Origin: Candidatus Eiseniibacteriota bacterium
GTDB taxonomy: Bacteria > Eisenbacteria > RBG-16-71-46 > CAIMUX01
Direction: 5' to 3'
Assembly: GCA_020633975.1 (NCBI GenBank)
Contig: JACKCR010000002.1
Location: forward strand, 496,001-560,000
Length of the DNA stretch: 64,000 bases
Under the pieces are notes generated by a model. It was not told where the DNA came from. It worked only from the letters and a program-made list of their open reading frames with translations, and searched no databases. The translations under genes and the position numbers were made by a program. Shown piece after piece: positions 33,275-43,000 of the stretch (position 1 is the first letter of the stretch; each line of letters opens with the position of its first letter).

Positions 33275-34330
33275 CTAACGGATCTGTCCGGGGGAGATGC
33301 CGTACCGTCCGCTCCGGAAGTCCTCGATGATCTGTGCGTGATCGAAGACCACATCGGAAGGAAGGGCGTCCATCGGGAACAGGCGGCCACTGAGGGCGTC
33401 ATCGCCTGCATGGAACTCTCCGTGCGCCGCGGCGATGAACACACAGGTCACGGTTGCGAATCTGGGATCGCGATCGGGGCCGGAGTACGTGTGGAGTTGC
33501 TGGACTCGCGTGATCTGGAGGCTCGTTTCCTCGTCGATCTCACGCCGAACCGCATCCTCCAATGACTCACCCTCGTCGACGAACCCTCCGGGCAACGCCC
33601 AGCCGTGTGGCGGATTCTTCCGCTCGACGAGGAGCACGTGCCCGGGCACGAGTTCCAGGATCGCATCGACCGTGACGCGCGGAGTGACCGGAGGCCAAGG
33701 GCCTTCGGACGACGTCGACGCGGACGGCGCAGAGCCTCCCGCGGAGGTGGGGGCGTCACCCAGGACTTCCTCGACCGAGAAGACAGCGGTCAGTTCGAGC
33801 CCGGCTTGGGCCAAAGCCTCGCGGCCCCCGCCCTTCCTATCGACGAGGCACCAGGCGCGGACGATCTCCCCGCCGGCCTCGCGGACGGCGTCGGCTGCTT
33901 TGAGCAGCGACCCCGCGGAGGTCACGACGTCATCCAGCAAGATGACCCGCTGTCCCGGCGCGAGATGCCCTTCGATCTGACGGCCCGTGCCGTGTTGCTT
34001 GGCGGCGGCCCGTACGAGGAATCCACGCACGGGATGGTCCGTGCCGGCGCTCGCGCCGACCGTCGCTCCCACGATCGGATCCGCGCCGAGTGTGGGCCCG
34101 CCGACGCCCGTGGCGCCGCACCGTGCGGCTTCCGCGAGGAGTGCGCGTGCGGCGAGGCGGGCGCCTTCCGGTTCCGTCGTGGTCAGTCGGAGGTCGAGGT
34201 AGTAGTCGCTGGTGGCGCCGGAGGAGAGGACGAAGTGGCCCCGCTTGAGGGAGACCTCCCGGATCACCTGGAGCAGACGCGCGCGTTCACCGGCGGAGAG
34301 AGACGACGAGGGATTGGTTTGGTGGCTCAT
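33275..34330 (-). CDS. Orotate phosphoribosyltransferase-Nudix hydrolase fusion
   Basis: 351 residues. The first half (1-190) is an OPRT: SSGATSDYYLDLRLTT, the flexible catalytic loop AAAKQHGTGRQIEG and the PRPP motif ILLDDVVTSAGS at 130-141. An Ala/Ser/Thr/Pro linker (about 191-215) joins it to a Nudix domain whose box, starting at GG248-249 (GGFVDEGESLEDAVRREIDE), keeps the G-x5-E-x7-REUxEE pattern. OPRT makes orotidine monophosphate from orotate and PRPP. The Nudix half could hydrolyse a nucleoside diphosphate derivative such as ADP-ribose or an oxidised pyrimidine triphosphate. The fusion could couple synthesis with clean-up. I chose ATG 34330 because upstream codons precede the OPRT fold. 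No other pyrimidine gene adjoins. Confidence 0.88.
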   Translation of the reverse strand: MSHQTNPSSSLSAGERARLLQVIREVSLKRGHFVLSSGATSDYYLDLRLTTTEPEGARLAARALLAEAARCGATGVGGPTLGADPIVGATVGASAGTDHPVRGFLVRAAAKQHGTGRQIEGHLAPGQRVILLDDVVTSAGSLLKAADAVREAGGEIVRAWCLVDRKGGGREALAQAGLELTAVFSVEEVLGDAPTSAGGSAPSASTSSEGPWPPVTPRVTVDAILELVPGHVLLVERKNPPHGWALPGGFVDEGESLEDAVRREIDEETSLQITRVQQLHTYSGPDRDPRFATVTCVFIAAAHGEFHAGDDALSGRLFPMDALPSDVVFDHAQIIEDFRSGRYGISPGQIR

Positions 34331-34375
34331 GGGCCGGGAGTGTAGTGGAGCCCCGCACTCCGCGCGACCCCTGCC

Positions 34376-34424
34376 AAAAAAGCCGCGCACGCCGGGAGGC
34401 GACGACTCGCGGTCCCGGCGTGCG
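34376..34424 (-). terminator. Strong rho-independent terminator (minus strand)
   Basis: A perfect 12 bp stem (34386-34397 with 34413-34424, arms CGCACGCCGGGA and TCCCGGCGTGCG) is followed, reading the minus strand, by four bases and then six T (34381-34376). It lies 74 bases past the stop of the lipoprotein gene and before the OPRT-Nudix gene, separating the two transcripts. Confidence 0.9.
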
Positions 34425-34497
34425 GAGAAAAGTTGGGGCGTCCGACAGGCAGGAGGCTGGGCGGGCTGGGTATGCCGGACGCCCCGGAAACGTTGGG

Positions 34498-35067
34498 CTA
34501 GCGTCTAGGCTGCTCGATGCTGGGGTTTCGGCCTGGCACACCCGTGGGGGTGCGATCGGTGACCGGGTCCGGTGCGCCCGGCTGGCCGTTGTCGTCCACG
34601 TTCGGGTCCTGTGCGATGTCACCGCCAGGAGGCGTCGAACGCGGCTGGAACTGCACGGTGTCGGAGCGCCCGCTCTCGTTCCCCGAGAGGTCGACTGCGG
34701 TGACGCAGAGGTCGTAGGCGTCTGACGGTGTCTCTGCCGCGGAGGGCACGAACACGTAGGAAGCTCGGGCGAGCGGTCCGGCGACGAGGGGCACGTAGTC
34801 GGTGTTTCCCTTCGTGTCGGTTTCCGCGACGTAGACGAGGTACCCGGCGAGGTCGGACTCGGCGCTCTCCAACCAGCGCATGGTGCATCCACCGTCGTCC
34901 CACTTCGTGATCTGAAGGCCGGCTGGCGCGAGAGGAGGAGCGGTGTCGCTGATTCCCGGATCCGTCGGAGACGGACGCGAGTCATCGGAGCCACATCCGG
35001 TGCTCCAGAGCAGCACACCGATGGCGGCGAGGCATCCCAGCGTGCGCAGTGCGTTCTTCTCGTACAT
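34498..35067 (-). CDS. Lipoprotein with a fibronectin type III-like domain
   Basis: 189 residues. Lipoprotein signal peptide with lipobox STGC and acylated C25. A ~95-residue fibronectin type III-like domain follows: PPLAPAGLQITKWDDGGCTMRW, SDLAGYLVYV and YDLCVTAVDLSGNES. The C-terminal ~40 residues are Pro/Gly/Asp-rich and disordered. Envelope-located with no enzymatic motif. Its own terminator lies downstream. The 339 bases between its start and the end of the MscS gene (35068-35406) contain no gene; I see a 7 bp hairpin at 35215-35232 and an inverted repeat TCTTGC-AAATG-GCAAGA at 35310-35326. Confidence 0.7.
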   Translation of the reverse strand: MYEKNALRTLGCLAAIGVLLWSTGCGSDDSRPSPTDPGISDTAPPLAPAGLQITKWDDGGCTMRWLESAESDLAGYLVYVAETDTKGNTDYVPLVAGPLARASYVFVPSAAETPSDAYDLCVTAVDLSGNESGRSDTVQFQPRSTPPGGDIAQDPNVDDNGQPGAPDPVTDRTPTGVPGRNPSIEQPRR

Positions 35068-35309
35068 TGGATCGAATCTCCCATGCCCGTGAGGTCCCGT
35101 TCCGGAACCTGGTCGCGTCTACGGGGGGAGGAGTGACAAGGGCCGTACCGCGAAGGTGGCTTGTCGTGCACTTTTTTGCGGCACAGCGGGAACTCGTTGA
35201 CCTGACGCTCGTAGCGACGCGGAGTCGCGTCGTTCCCGCGGTCTCGCACGGGAGCGGAGAACCCCTTCCCGCCCCCGGCGATCTGCAACCTGCACGAACC
35301 AGGCGGTCG

Positions 35310-35326
35310 TCTTGCAAATGGCAAGA
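35310..35326. repeat. Short inverted repeat in a non-coding gap
   Basis: TCTTGC and GCAAGA, six-base arms around AAATG, lie in the 339-base gap upstream of the lipoprotein gene. It could be an operator or the end of a transcript. There is no direct evidence for either. Confidence 0.3.
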
Positions 35327-35406
35327 GCATTCGGGTGTGGGGCGTTCGAGTCGTCCTCACACGGAAGGGGATCGGCTGCCGGGATTGCGCGATGTGGGAT
35401 CCGCGC

Positions 35407-37221
35407 TCAGTTCGACGAGGCGGGCGGCGGCTTCTCCGGGCTCTCGCCGAGCAGCTCTCGCACGATCCGTTTCCCGAGGGCGCTCCCTTCGCCGATCGCG
35501 GCGTCCACATCGTCGGCCTGCGGGGGAGGGATGGTGTCCAGGTCCTCGGGGGGCTGGCCCCGGAACATGTGGAGGGTCTGGGTCGGGAAGGCGAACTGGA
35601 CGCCGAGCCGGCGGGCGAGCCGCAGGATGTCGAGGAAGAGCCTGTGGCGTTCTCGGAGCTCGGTCTGCCAATCGGGGGCTTCGTGGAAGACGTAGAGGAG
35701 GATCTCGAGCGAGCTCGCCGCGAACTCGTTCACGTAGACGTGGAAGTAGTCCTTCCGGGTGTACGGATGGTTCCGGATGATCTCTCTGATCCCTTCGCAG
35801 AACGCTTCGATCTGCTCCGGAGTGGTGTCGTACTGGACGCCGAGCTTCGTGCTCCATCGCCGGTAGCGGCGCGCTCCCATGTTGTCGACGGTGTTGTTGA
35901 TGAGATGGGAGTTGGGGATCGTGATGACCGAGTCGTAAAAGGTCCGGATCCGGGACGAGCGGAACCCGACCTCGGTGACCGTACCTTCCTGGCCCGCGAG
36001 CTTGATCCAGTCACCGACGTTGAACGGCCGGTCGAGCAGCACGGTGAGCGAACCGAAGAGGTTCTCGATCGTGTCCTTCGCGGCGAGTGCGAGTGCGAGA
36101 CCTCCGAGTCCGAGCCCGGCGAGGAAGGCGGTGATGTCGAGGTCGAGACTGTTCGCGATGAAGAGGATTCCGATGACGGTGAGGAACACCTTGAGTGCCT
36201 TCCGGAACATCGGGATGAGGACGTCGTCGAGTTTCGATTCGGTCGTCTGCGCCTGCTTCATCAGGTACTCGGCGATGACGTCGGTGGCTCGGAATCCGGC
36301 CCAGAGCCCGGCCACCGCGGCGACGAGCCGTGCGGCGAGGAGCAGAACCACGAAGAACCGGTCGGGGAGCGCGAGGTATCTCAGACCGAACCACCAGGTG
36401 AGCGCCATCGCGAGGAGTCCGATCGGCCGGAGGCCGTCCTTCAGGAACTTCTCGGCGATCGTCACCTTCTTCCTGGAGAGGAACCGTTTGAGGTTCGACA
36501 TGACGACGCCGGCGACGATCCGATCGAGCAGGATCCCGAGGAAGATCAGAAGGAAGAGCCCGATCCACTGCCAGTCTTCGAGCCAGAGACGAGACGTGCG
36601 GAGGGATGTTGGGACCTTGGACTGGACCCAGAGACCTGGCGCGATCGAAAGGGGAGACTCGAGCACTCCCTTGACCCGCTCCTGATCCTCCGTCGCCCGA
36701 AGGAGCGTGGGGATCGACTCCACCGTGCCGGCGGTGAACCTCCATTCGCCCCGCTCGTTCGCGGCCAGGACGATTTCGCCTTCCTGCCGCCGGAGGAACA
36801 CGTACGGCGGACCCTGTGCATCGTCGGGGATCTCGTCTGCGATGACGTACCGAGTTCGGTCGATCACTTCCTTCAGCTCGACCGCGAGCTGTGGCGCGCG
36901 CTCGCTGCGGATGGAAGCGGGAATCGACTCCAGATCGAGGCAGCGCACGGCATCGTCGATCCGTTCCTTCGTTCCCCGGGCGACGTCGTTGATCGCGTCG
37001 AGGAATCCCATCATCGTCGCGCGAGGGGAGCGAAGGCGGATGTCAGCGGTCGACGAGGTGGACGCCGAGGTCGAGTCCGCTGCGGAGATCTCGGTCCGAA
37101 CCATCCCACCGGTGAGGAGTTCGGCCTGAGCCCAGGCAATCTGGCCGGGGAGGAGGAGTAGCCAGCACACCAAGGCGAGTAGGATCCCAAAGCCGTGCTG
37201 TCGCGTCCGTCGTCTCGACAC
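35407..37221 (-). CDS. MscS-family mechanosensitive channel with periplasmic N-terminal domain
   Basis: About 604 residues. Signal peptide (VSRRRTRQH, then a long hydrophobic core ending AWAQA), a ~170-residue extracytoplasmic domain, then four or five transmembrane helices. The pore helix and MscS core show ITAFLAGLGLGGLALALAAKDT, followed by FNVGDWIKL, GTVTEVGFRSSRIRTFYDS and VITIPNSHLINNTVDN. The cytosolic alpha-beta domain and an acidic C terminus end it. It opens under membrane tension to release osmolytes. The start is uncertain: GTG 37221 gives a normal signal peptide, whereas ATG 37281 would lengthen the n-region by 20 residues. Confidence 0.88.
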   Translation of the reverse strand: MSRRRTRQHGFGILLALVCWLLLLPGQIAWAQAELLTGGMVRTEISAADSTSASTSSTADIRLRSPRATMMGFLDAINDVARGTKERIDDAVRCLDLESIPASIRSERAPQLAVELKEVIDRTRYVIADEIPDDAQGPPYVFLRRQEGEIVLAANERGEWRFTAGTVESIPTLLRATEDQERVKGVLESPLSIAPGLWVQSKVPTSLRTSRLWLEDWQWIGLFLLIFLGILLDRIVAGVVMSNLKRFLSRKKVTIAEKFLKDGLRPIGLLAMALTWWFGLRYLALPDRFFVVLLLAARLVAAVAGLWAGFRATDVIAEYLMKQAQTTESKLDDVLIPMFRKALKVFLTVIGILFIANSLDLDITAFLAGLGLGGLALALAAKDTIENLFGSLTVLLDRPFNVGDWIKLAGQEGTVTEVGFRSSRIRTFYDSVITIPNSHLINNTVDNMGARRYRRWSTKLGVQYDTTPEQIEAFCEGIREIIRNHPYTRKDYFHVYVNEFAASSLEILLYVFHEAPDWQTELRERHRLFLDILRLARRLGVQFAFPTQTLHMFRGQPPEDLDTIPPPQADDVDAAIGEGSALGKRIVRELLGESPEKPPPASSN

Positions 37222-37493
37222 CTGTCGCCCCCTCGTCTCGTCTCCCCGAGTTCTCGATCGCCTCGCAACTTCGCATGACATCGTCCGTGTGTCCAGTGCG
37301 GGGGCCGGGGCGGTACGGTCCGGCGTGCGGTGGGGGGCGGATGCGGTACTCCCGGGCCGCACCGCGGCCGAGCCGCGGGTCCGACTCGTTGCCCCACAGG
37401 TGGATGCGCGGAAGACGCCAGATTTGACTCGCTCCGAACGGACTGCTAACGTCCGCGCGATTTCGGGCAACGAACCTCGTGGTGGGGCACTCA

Positions 37494-38459
37494 ATGGAAA
37501 CAGCCTGGCTGGACTTCGAGCGACCGCTGGTCGAACTCGAGAGGAAGATCGAAGACCTCCGCGCCTTCGCGACCCAGGAGAACCTCGAGTTCACGGACGA
37601 GCTGAAAAAGCTCGAAGCCAAGGCGGAGCGGCTTCGCTCCGAAATCTACTCGGAGCTCACTGCCTGGCAACGGGTCCAGCTGGCCCGCCATCCCCGTCGT
37701 CCCTACTTGCTCGACTACATTCCGCTTCTCTTCACCGAGTTCCTGGAGCTGCACGGCGACCGGACCTTCGCCGAGGACGCGGCCATCGTCGGCGGCATGG
37801 CGCGGTTCGAGGGGCGTCCCGTCATCATCATGGGCCATCAGAAGGGCCGGAACACGAAGGAGAACATCCACCGGAACTTCGGGATGCCTCATCCCGAGGG
37901 ATACCGGAAGGCGCTCCGTCTGATGAGGCTGGGGGAGAAGTTCGGGGCTCCGATCATCACCTTCGTGGACACGCCGGGCGCGTATCCCGGCATCGGCGCG
38001 GAGGAACGGGGGCAGTCCGAGGCGATCGCCAAGAACCTACTGGTGATGTCGCGTCTCAAGGTACCGATCCTCGTCTTCGTGGTAGGAGAGGGTGGCTCCG
38101 GAGGAGCGCTCGCCATTGCGATCGGGGACCGCGTCCTCATGCTGGAGAACTCGGTCTATTCGGTGATCTCGCCGGAAGGATGCGCGGCGATTCTCTGGAA
38201 GGACCGGGCCAAGGCTCCTGAGTCCGCCCAGGCGCTGCGCGTCTCCGCACAGGAGATCTACTCGCTCGGCGTGATCGATCGCGTGGTGCCGGAACCACTC
38301 GGTGGCGCCCATCGTGATCCCAAGGGGATGGCGGAGACGCTTCGCGTGGAGATTCGCGAGCACCTCGCACTCCTGTCGCGGATTCCGACCGACGAACTGC
38401 TGGAGGAACGGCTCCAGAAGTACCTCAAGATGGGGCGCTTTCTCGAACCCAACGCCTGA
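37494..38459 (+). CDS. accA: Acetyl-CoA carboxylase carboxyltransferase subunit alpha
   Basis: 321 residues, the normal AccA length. Family landmarks are the N-terminal coiled region [46 protein letters not shown], the segment starting [51 protein letters not shown] and [15 protein letters not shown]. With AccD (not in the window) it transfers the carboxyl group from biotin to acetyl-CoA, the first step of fatty-acid synthesis. ATG 37494 has TGGGG seven bases upstream, better than GTG 37479. It diverges from the MscS gene. Confidence 0.96.
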   Translation: METAWLDFERPLVELERKIEDLRAFATQENLEFTDELKKLEAKAERLRSEIYSELTAWQRVQLARHPRRPYLLDYIPLLFTEFLELHGDRTFAEDAAIVGGMARFEGRPVIIMGHQKGRNTKENIHRNFGMPHPEGYRKALRLMRLGEKFGAPIITFVDTPGAYPGIGAEERGQSEAIAKNLLVMSRLKVPILVFVVGEGGSGGALAIAIGDRVLMLENSVYSVISPEGCAAILWKDRAKAPESAQALRVSAQEIYSLGVIDRVVPEPLGGAHRDPKGMAETLRVEIREHLALLSRIPTDELLEERLQKYLKMGRFLEPNA

Positions 38460-38463
38460 GCCT

Positions 38464-38488
38464 CGAGCCGTCAGTCTTTGACGGCTCG
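38464..38488. terminator. Hairpin between convergent accA and GT9 genes
   Basis: CGAGCCGTCA (38464-38473) pairs perfectly with TGACGGCTCG (38479-38488) around GTCTT. It has no T-run on either side, so it is a likely but not classical bidirectional terminator. Confidence 0.55.
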
Positions 38489-38561
38489 GACCGCGTGCGG
38501 CTCCACTTCCGGGCCAGATCTGCGTCACGCGCCTCGTCGCCGGGGCGCCGCTCGGCCATCG

Positions 38562-39926
38562 TCAAGCGAGCACGTCCTCGATCGCTGCGAGGATCGCGGG
38601 ATCGGCGTCGTCTTCCGTACTCGGAACGCCCAATGGGGAGCGGTCGGCATGAAGGGGGCCGACGAAGAGGCGGGAGCGCTCAACGCTTCCCATCTCCGGC
38701 ACGGCATCTTCCCACCGGGACGCGGCATCGTAGGGATCGGCCAGGAGCACGGTCTTGTGGACCCGCCCGAGTGGCGCGTAGTGGACCGGATTCGAGCGGA
38801 AGAAGAGCGCGACAGTGGGAGTGCCGAGCGAGGCGGCGAGGTGCATGACTCCGGTATCGCAACCCAGGTAGTACGACGCGCCGCGCAGGAGATGGGAGAG
38901 ATCTCCGACGTCGAACGGAGGCGCGACGAGTTCGGGGCGGCCTTGCGCATCCGTGTCGCCGGGTCCCACGCCGACGGGCTCCGTCTCCAGCGCCCGCATC
39001 CGATCGATCTCGTCGGGGCCGCCGATCAGCACGATCCGAGGACCGCCCAGCGCCCGCATCTTCGGCACCAGTCGCGTCCAGGACTCGAGAGGCCACGCCT
39101 TCTCTCCACGTCCCCCGACGTGGACCAGGGCGTACCCGTCCTCACCGAGTTCCCCGCGTCGCCACTCCTGGAAGCGGGGAGAGGGAGGCGTGGTCAGGTC
39201 GATCGAGGGAGCTGCGGGTGTGACCGGAAGTCCGGTCTCGGAGAGGAGACGGAGCGGCGCGAGCGCGAACGGAACCCGGTCGCCGGGCGGTGGTACCGCA
39301 TGGGTCAAGGCGTCCGCATTGCGCGGCTCGTCGAAGCCGATTCGGCACGGTGCCCCAGACGCGACGGTAAGGACGCAGTTGTAGTAGGAATGCGTGTTGT
39401 GATTCGACATCTCGAAGGCGATGTCCCAGCCGCCGCGGCGGAGACGCCGGAGCCAGCCCGGAAACCGCCAGGGCTGAGTGGCATGAAGGCGCTTCGGTTG
39501 GACGATCCACTCGTCCGCCCAGGGCCATTTCTGGACCAGGTCTGCGTACTCGTCGCCGGTCACCATGGCGATATGGGCGGTCGGAAGTGCGTCACGGAGG
39601 GAGCGCAGAAACGGTACGAGGAGCACCATGTTTCCGAGTCGATTGTCCTGACGCACGACGAGGACACGCAGATTCCGGCCTTCGGCCTCGGCCCCGTTCT
39701 GGGCTCGCGCCCATACGCCTTGGGCGGTCGTCCGGACGTCCGTTCGAGGGGCGGAGGTTTGGTGGGAGGAGTGAGGCGATGCCCCCGGTTTCGCATGCTC
39801 GTCGCCGAAGTCGGGGCCGGGCCGCCGTCCGAACCACCGGACGATCCAGGGCAGAGAGCGGCGCTTCCACGCCTTTTCCAACTCTCGTCCTGGCCGACGT
39901 CGGCGCGATCCTGGTTGCTGGGACAG
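38562..39926 (-). CDS. Glycosyltransferase family 9 (heptosyltransferase-like)
   Basis: Recognisable GT9 core: LRVLVVRQDNRLGNMVLLVPFLRSL, VHVGGRGEKAWPLESWTRLV, IVLIGGPDE and the donor-site motif GCDTGVMHLAASLGTPTVALF. GT-B fold enzymes of this family add heptose or related sugars to lipopolysaccharide core at the inner membrane, so an LPS-like envelope is implied. The start is unclear. The reading frame extends to a TTG at 40106, which would collide with the divergent porU-like gene. I favour CTG 39926, which has AGAGAGGAG five bases upstream and is followed by a basic ELEKAWKRR segment. Rare CTG initiation needs proof. Confidence 0.8.
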   Translation of the reverse strand: MSQQPGSRRRRPGRELEKAWKRRSLPWIVRWFGRRPGPDFGDEHAKPGASPHSSHQTSAPRTDVRTTAQGVWARAQNGAEAEGRNLRVLVVRQDNRLGNMVLLVPFLRSLRDALPTAHIAMVTGDEYADLVQKWPWADEWIVQPKRLHATQPWRFPGWLRRLRRGGWDIAFEMSNHNTHSYYNCVLTVASGAPCRIGFDEPRNADALTHAVPPPGDRVPFALAPLRLLSETGLPVTPAAPSIDLTTPPSPRFQEWRRGELGEDGYALVHVGGRGEKAWPLESWTRLVPKMRALGGPRIVLIGGPDEIDRMRALETEPVGVGPGDTDAQGRPELVAPPFDVGDLSHLLRGASYYLGCDTGVMHLAASLGTPTVALFFRSNPVHYAPLGRVHKTVLLADPYDAASRWEDAVPEMGSVERSRLFVGPLHADRSPLGVPSTEDDADPAILAAIEDVLA

Positions 39927-39957
39927 AGGGGCTCCTCTCTCGGATGTCGTGGTTCCG

Positions 39958-39986
39958 TTGACCTCGTTTCTGGCCCTTGCTAGCCT
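39958..39986 (+). promoter_or_regulatory. Predicted promoter of the porU-like gene
   Basis: TTGACC (39958-39963) and TAGCCT (39981-39986) with a 17-base spacer, 114 bases before the porU-like ATG. A short hairpin (GCCTTC-CAC-GAAGGC, 39983-39997) begins at the -10 element. The -10 match is only three of six. Confidence 0.4.
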
Positions 39987-40099
39987 TCCACGAAGGCCCT
40001 GCGTCGGAACTCGAACGAAGTGCTCCGAAGGCTCGGAGTATAGGTACGCTCTGGAAAGGTGAACAACCTGCCCCGTGGGTTTCGGTTGCGGGAGATTCG

Positions 40100-43000
40100 A
40101 TGACAAAGACCCGGATGCGCTCTGCCGCCTCGATCCGTAACTCCGCCTTCGTCCTCGCCCTCATCTGTCTCTGCTCGTATGGCTCGACCTCCCAAGCCGC
40201 GTTCCATTCGATCGCAGAGTCGCCCGATGTCGTCGAGTTCGTGTGGACACCCGACTCCGCCGAGGCGCCCGGCGCGGAAGCCGGTGTGGACCTTCCGGCC
40301 ATCTGGGTCGCCCTCCCGCCCGGTGGCCGGATCTCGGGCCTCTCCTTCCAGGTGGGAGACTTCGAGTCCTCGACCAAGGCGATCTCGTCCCCGGACCTCG
40401 TCCAGATCACCGCAGATTGGGACGGACCCGCCGCCGAGTCGACCGAGCCTTGTTGGATCCGTGACCGCTTCGGCGCGCAGGTGTTGGTACGGCCGTGGAA
40501 GCTCGACCCAGACGGGTTCGTCTCCGTGGCCCGTTCGATCCGGATCCGCGCGACGATCGAAGATCCGGGGGAGGCACGCCGGATCGCTCCTGCGCGGGAC
40601 CCGTTCCGTCCGGTCTACGAGCGGGTGTTCATCAACTCCGCTTCGAGTCGCAACTGGCACCGCGCCCCGGAGCGTCGGGCGACTCGCGGTTCAGGCGACT
40701 ACTTTTCATCGTCGAATGACTGGATCCGCGTCCGCACGGCGGAGGAGGGGATCCACGAGATCACCGGCAGCGATCTCGAAGCGCTCGGCGTGACTCTCTC
40801 GTCGATCGATCCGTCGACCCTGCGCATCTTCTCGACTATCCAGCTGCCGCTCGCTCCTGAACTCTCCGTGGACGACGTCCCGTCGTGGATGAGCGAGATC
40901 GCGATCGCCGTCGAAGAAGTCGGTGGCGCGAACGGAGTGCTCGATCGGGGGGATCGGATCATCTTCCTCGGCCACGGCCCCGACGACTGGTACTCGAACA
41001 AGGGGACGGAGCCCGCACCTTACGAGGACTTCGCGCGCGACACCTACGAGAACCACTCCGTCTACTGGCTGACCTGGGGCGGTTCGTTCTCCGGCGAACC
41101 GAAGCGGATCGAAGAGGTCGACGGCACCGGGGCGTCCGGACCGTTCCTCTCCACCGTGCGCGACAAGATCCACATCGAAGAGAACTCGATCTACAGCCCG
41201 CGCCAGAAGGATACGAGTTCGAATCCGGCCGCATGGGAGCAGTTCTGGTGGCGTGAGTTCCGCACGAACGAATCGACGAACTCCGGGCAGCAGGTGACGG
41301 TGACCCTTCCTGACGCCGTCTCCACCGACCCTGTCGACGTGTTCCTCAGGTTCTGGGGCGACAACGATCCGCAAGGTGTCTCGACGATTCCCGATCACGA
41401 CATCACGGTGCAGCTGAACGGGGCCGAACTCGCACGTCTCCAGTGGAACGGACGGAACCGGCAGGACCTCGAGACATCGGGCGACTGGCTCGTGCCCGGT
41501 GACGATCAGGTGTTTCGAGTCGAAGGAAACGCCTGGCAAGACAGCACCATCGTCCGTCTCGACATCGTCCTACTCGCGTTCGCCGAACTCGAGTATACGC
41601 GGACGCTCCTCGCACACGATGGCCGGCTCGCATTCTTCGCCGGCGGTCTCTCCGGTCCTCAGCCGCTCGAGGTGAGCGGGCTCGGCTCCGGACTCGGGCA
41701 GGACGACGTCTGGGTCTTCGATTGCTCCGATCCGGCCGCGCCCACGCGGATCCGCGCGGACGTCGCGTCGGGAGTGGCTCGCTTCCGTGCCCAGGGCGGA
41801 GGCCGCTATGTCGTGTCCGAGGACGCACTCCTCGTTCCCCCCGCGTTCCTGGAGCGGGACTCCGCTCCCGACGGTGGGTATCTGAGGGAGCGGACGGGTC
41901 CGGCTCAGATGATCATCGTCACAGCAGATCCGCTCCTTCCCGCGGCGGAAGACTTCGCGGAGTATCGCCGTACCAACTTCCCCGATCGTGCCACCGCCGA
42001 TGTCGCCGTCGTGACGGCGCAGGACATCTTCGACGAGTTCTCGTTCGGCCGGAAGGACCCGACGGCGATCCGCAACTTCCTCGAGTTCGCCCGCACGAAC
42101 TGGGATGGTGGGAATCCAGCTGACGGGCCGCTCTACGTCCTGCTCGTGGGAGACGCGCACCGAGATCCTCGCGAGCTCGTCTCGACAGGCACGTTCGACC
42201 TCGTGCCGTCGAACGTTCTCGACTACGACGCGTCCCTCGCATCGCAGATCTACGAGCCTCGCTTCACCTCGGACGACTACTACGGGCTACTCGACGGTCC
42301 CGACGACACCGGACTCGACCTCTACGTAGGTCGCCTCGTCGCGCAGACCTTGCCCGACGCGCGCACCATGCTGAACAAGACCAAGGGCTACGAGGAGTCG
42401 AGTGCGCTCGGGCCGTGGAAGAACGAAGTCACCCTGATCGCAGACGACCTCTGCCAGGGGACCACGCCAGACGGACTCGGAACGCTCCATCTTCGGCAGA
42501 CGGAGCGACTCGCGGAGACGTCGTTCCCGAGCACTCTGCAGCAGAACAAGATCTACATGATCGAGTACGGCATGGAGTGCATCTACTCGAACAAGCCGGA
42601 CGTTGCCGCGGACCTCAACAAAGCGATGACCGAAGGGACCCTAGCCGTCAACTTCACCGGGCATGGCGGCGAGACGCAGGTCTCGGACGAACGGATCTTC
42701 GAGGTGTCCAACGTCGGCAGTCTCACGAACGCCGATCGCCTCTTCCTCATGCTGACCGCGTCCTGTTCGATCGGGAAGTTCGATACGTCGAGCGAGAGCT
42801 TGGCCGAAGCGGTGATAAGGCACGCTGGGGGCGGTGCGGTGGCGGTGTTCGCCGCGTCCGCCGTGGCCTACGCCACGGAGAACGCTCTCATGAACCAGTA
42901 CTTCTACCAGCTCGCGTTCCCTGATTCCTGCGCGGCCTGTTCGCGGCCGATCGGTGAGGCCATTGCGGTGGGCAAGCTGCTCCTCAACAACAACCGGCCG

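Noticed and set aside
35332-35381. Imperfect GTGTGGGG/CCTCACAC pairing near the end of the MscS gene
   Set aside because: One mismatch and no T-run on either strand.
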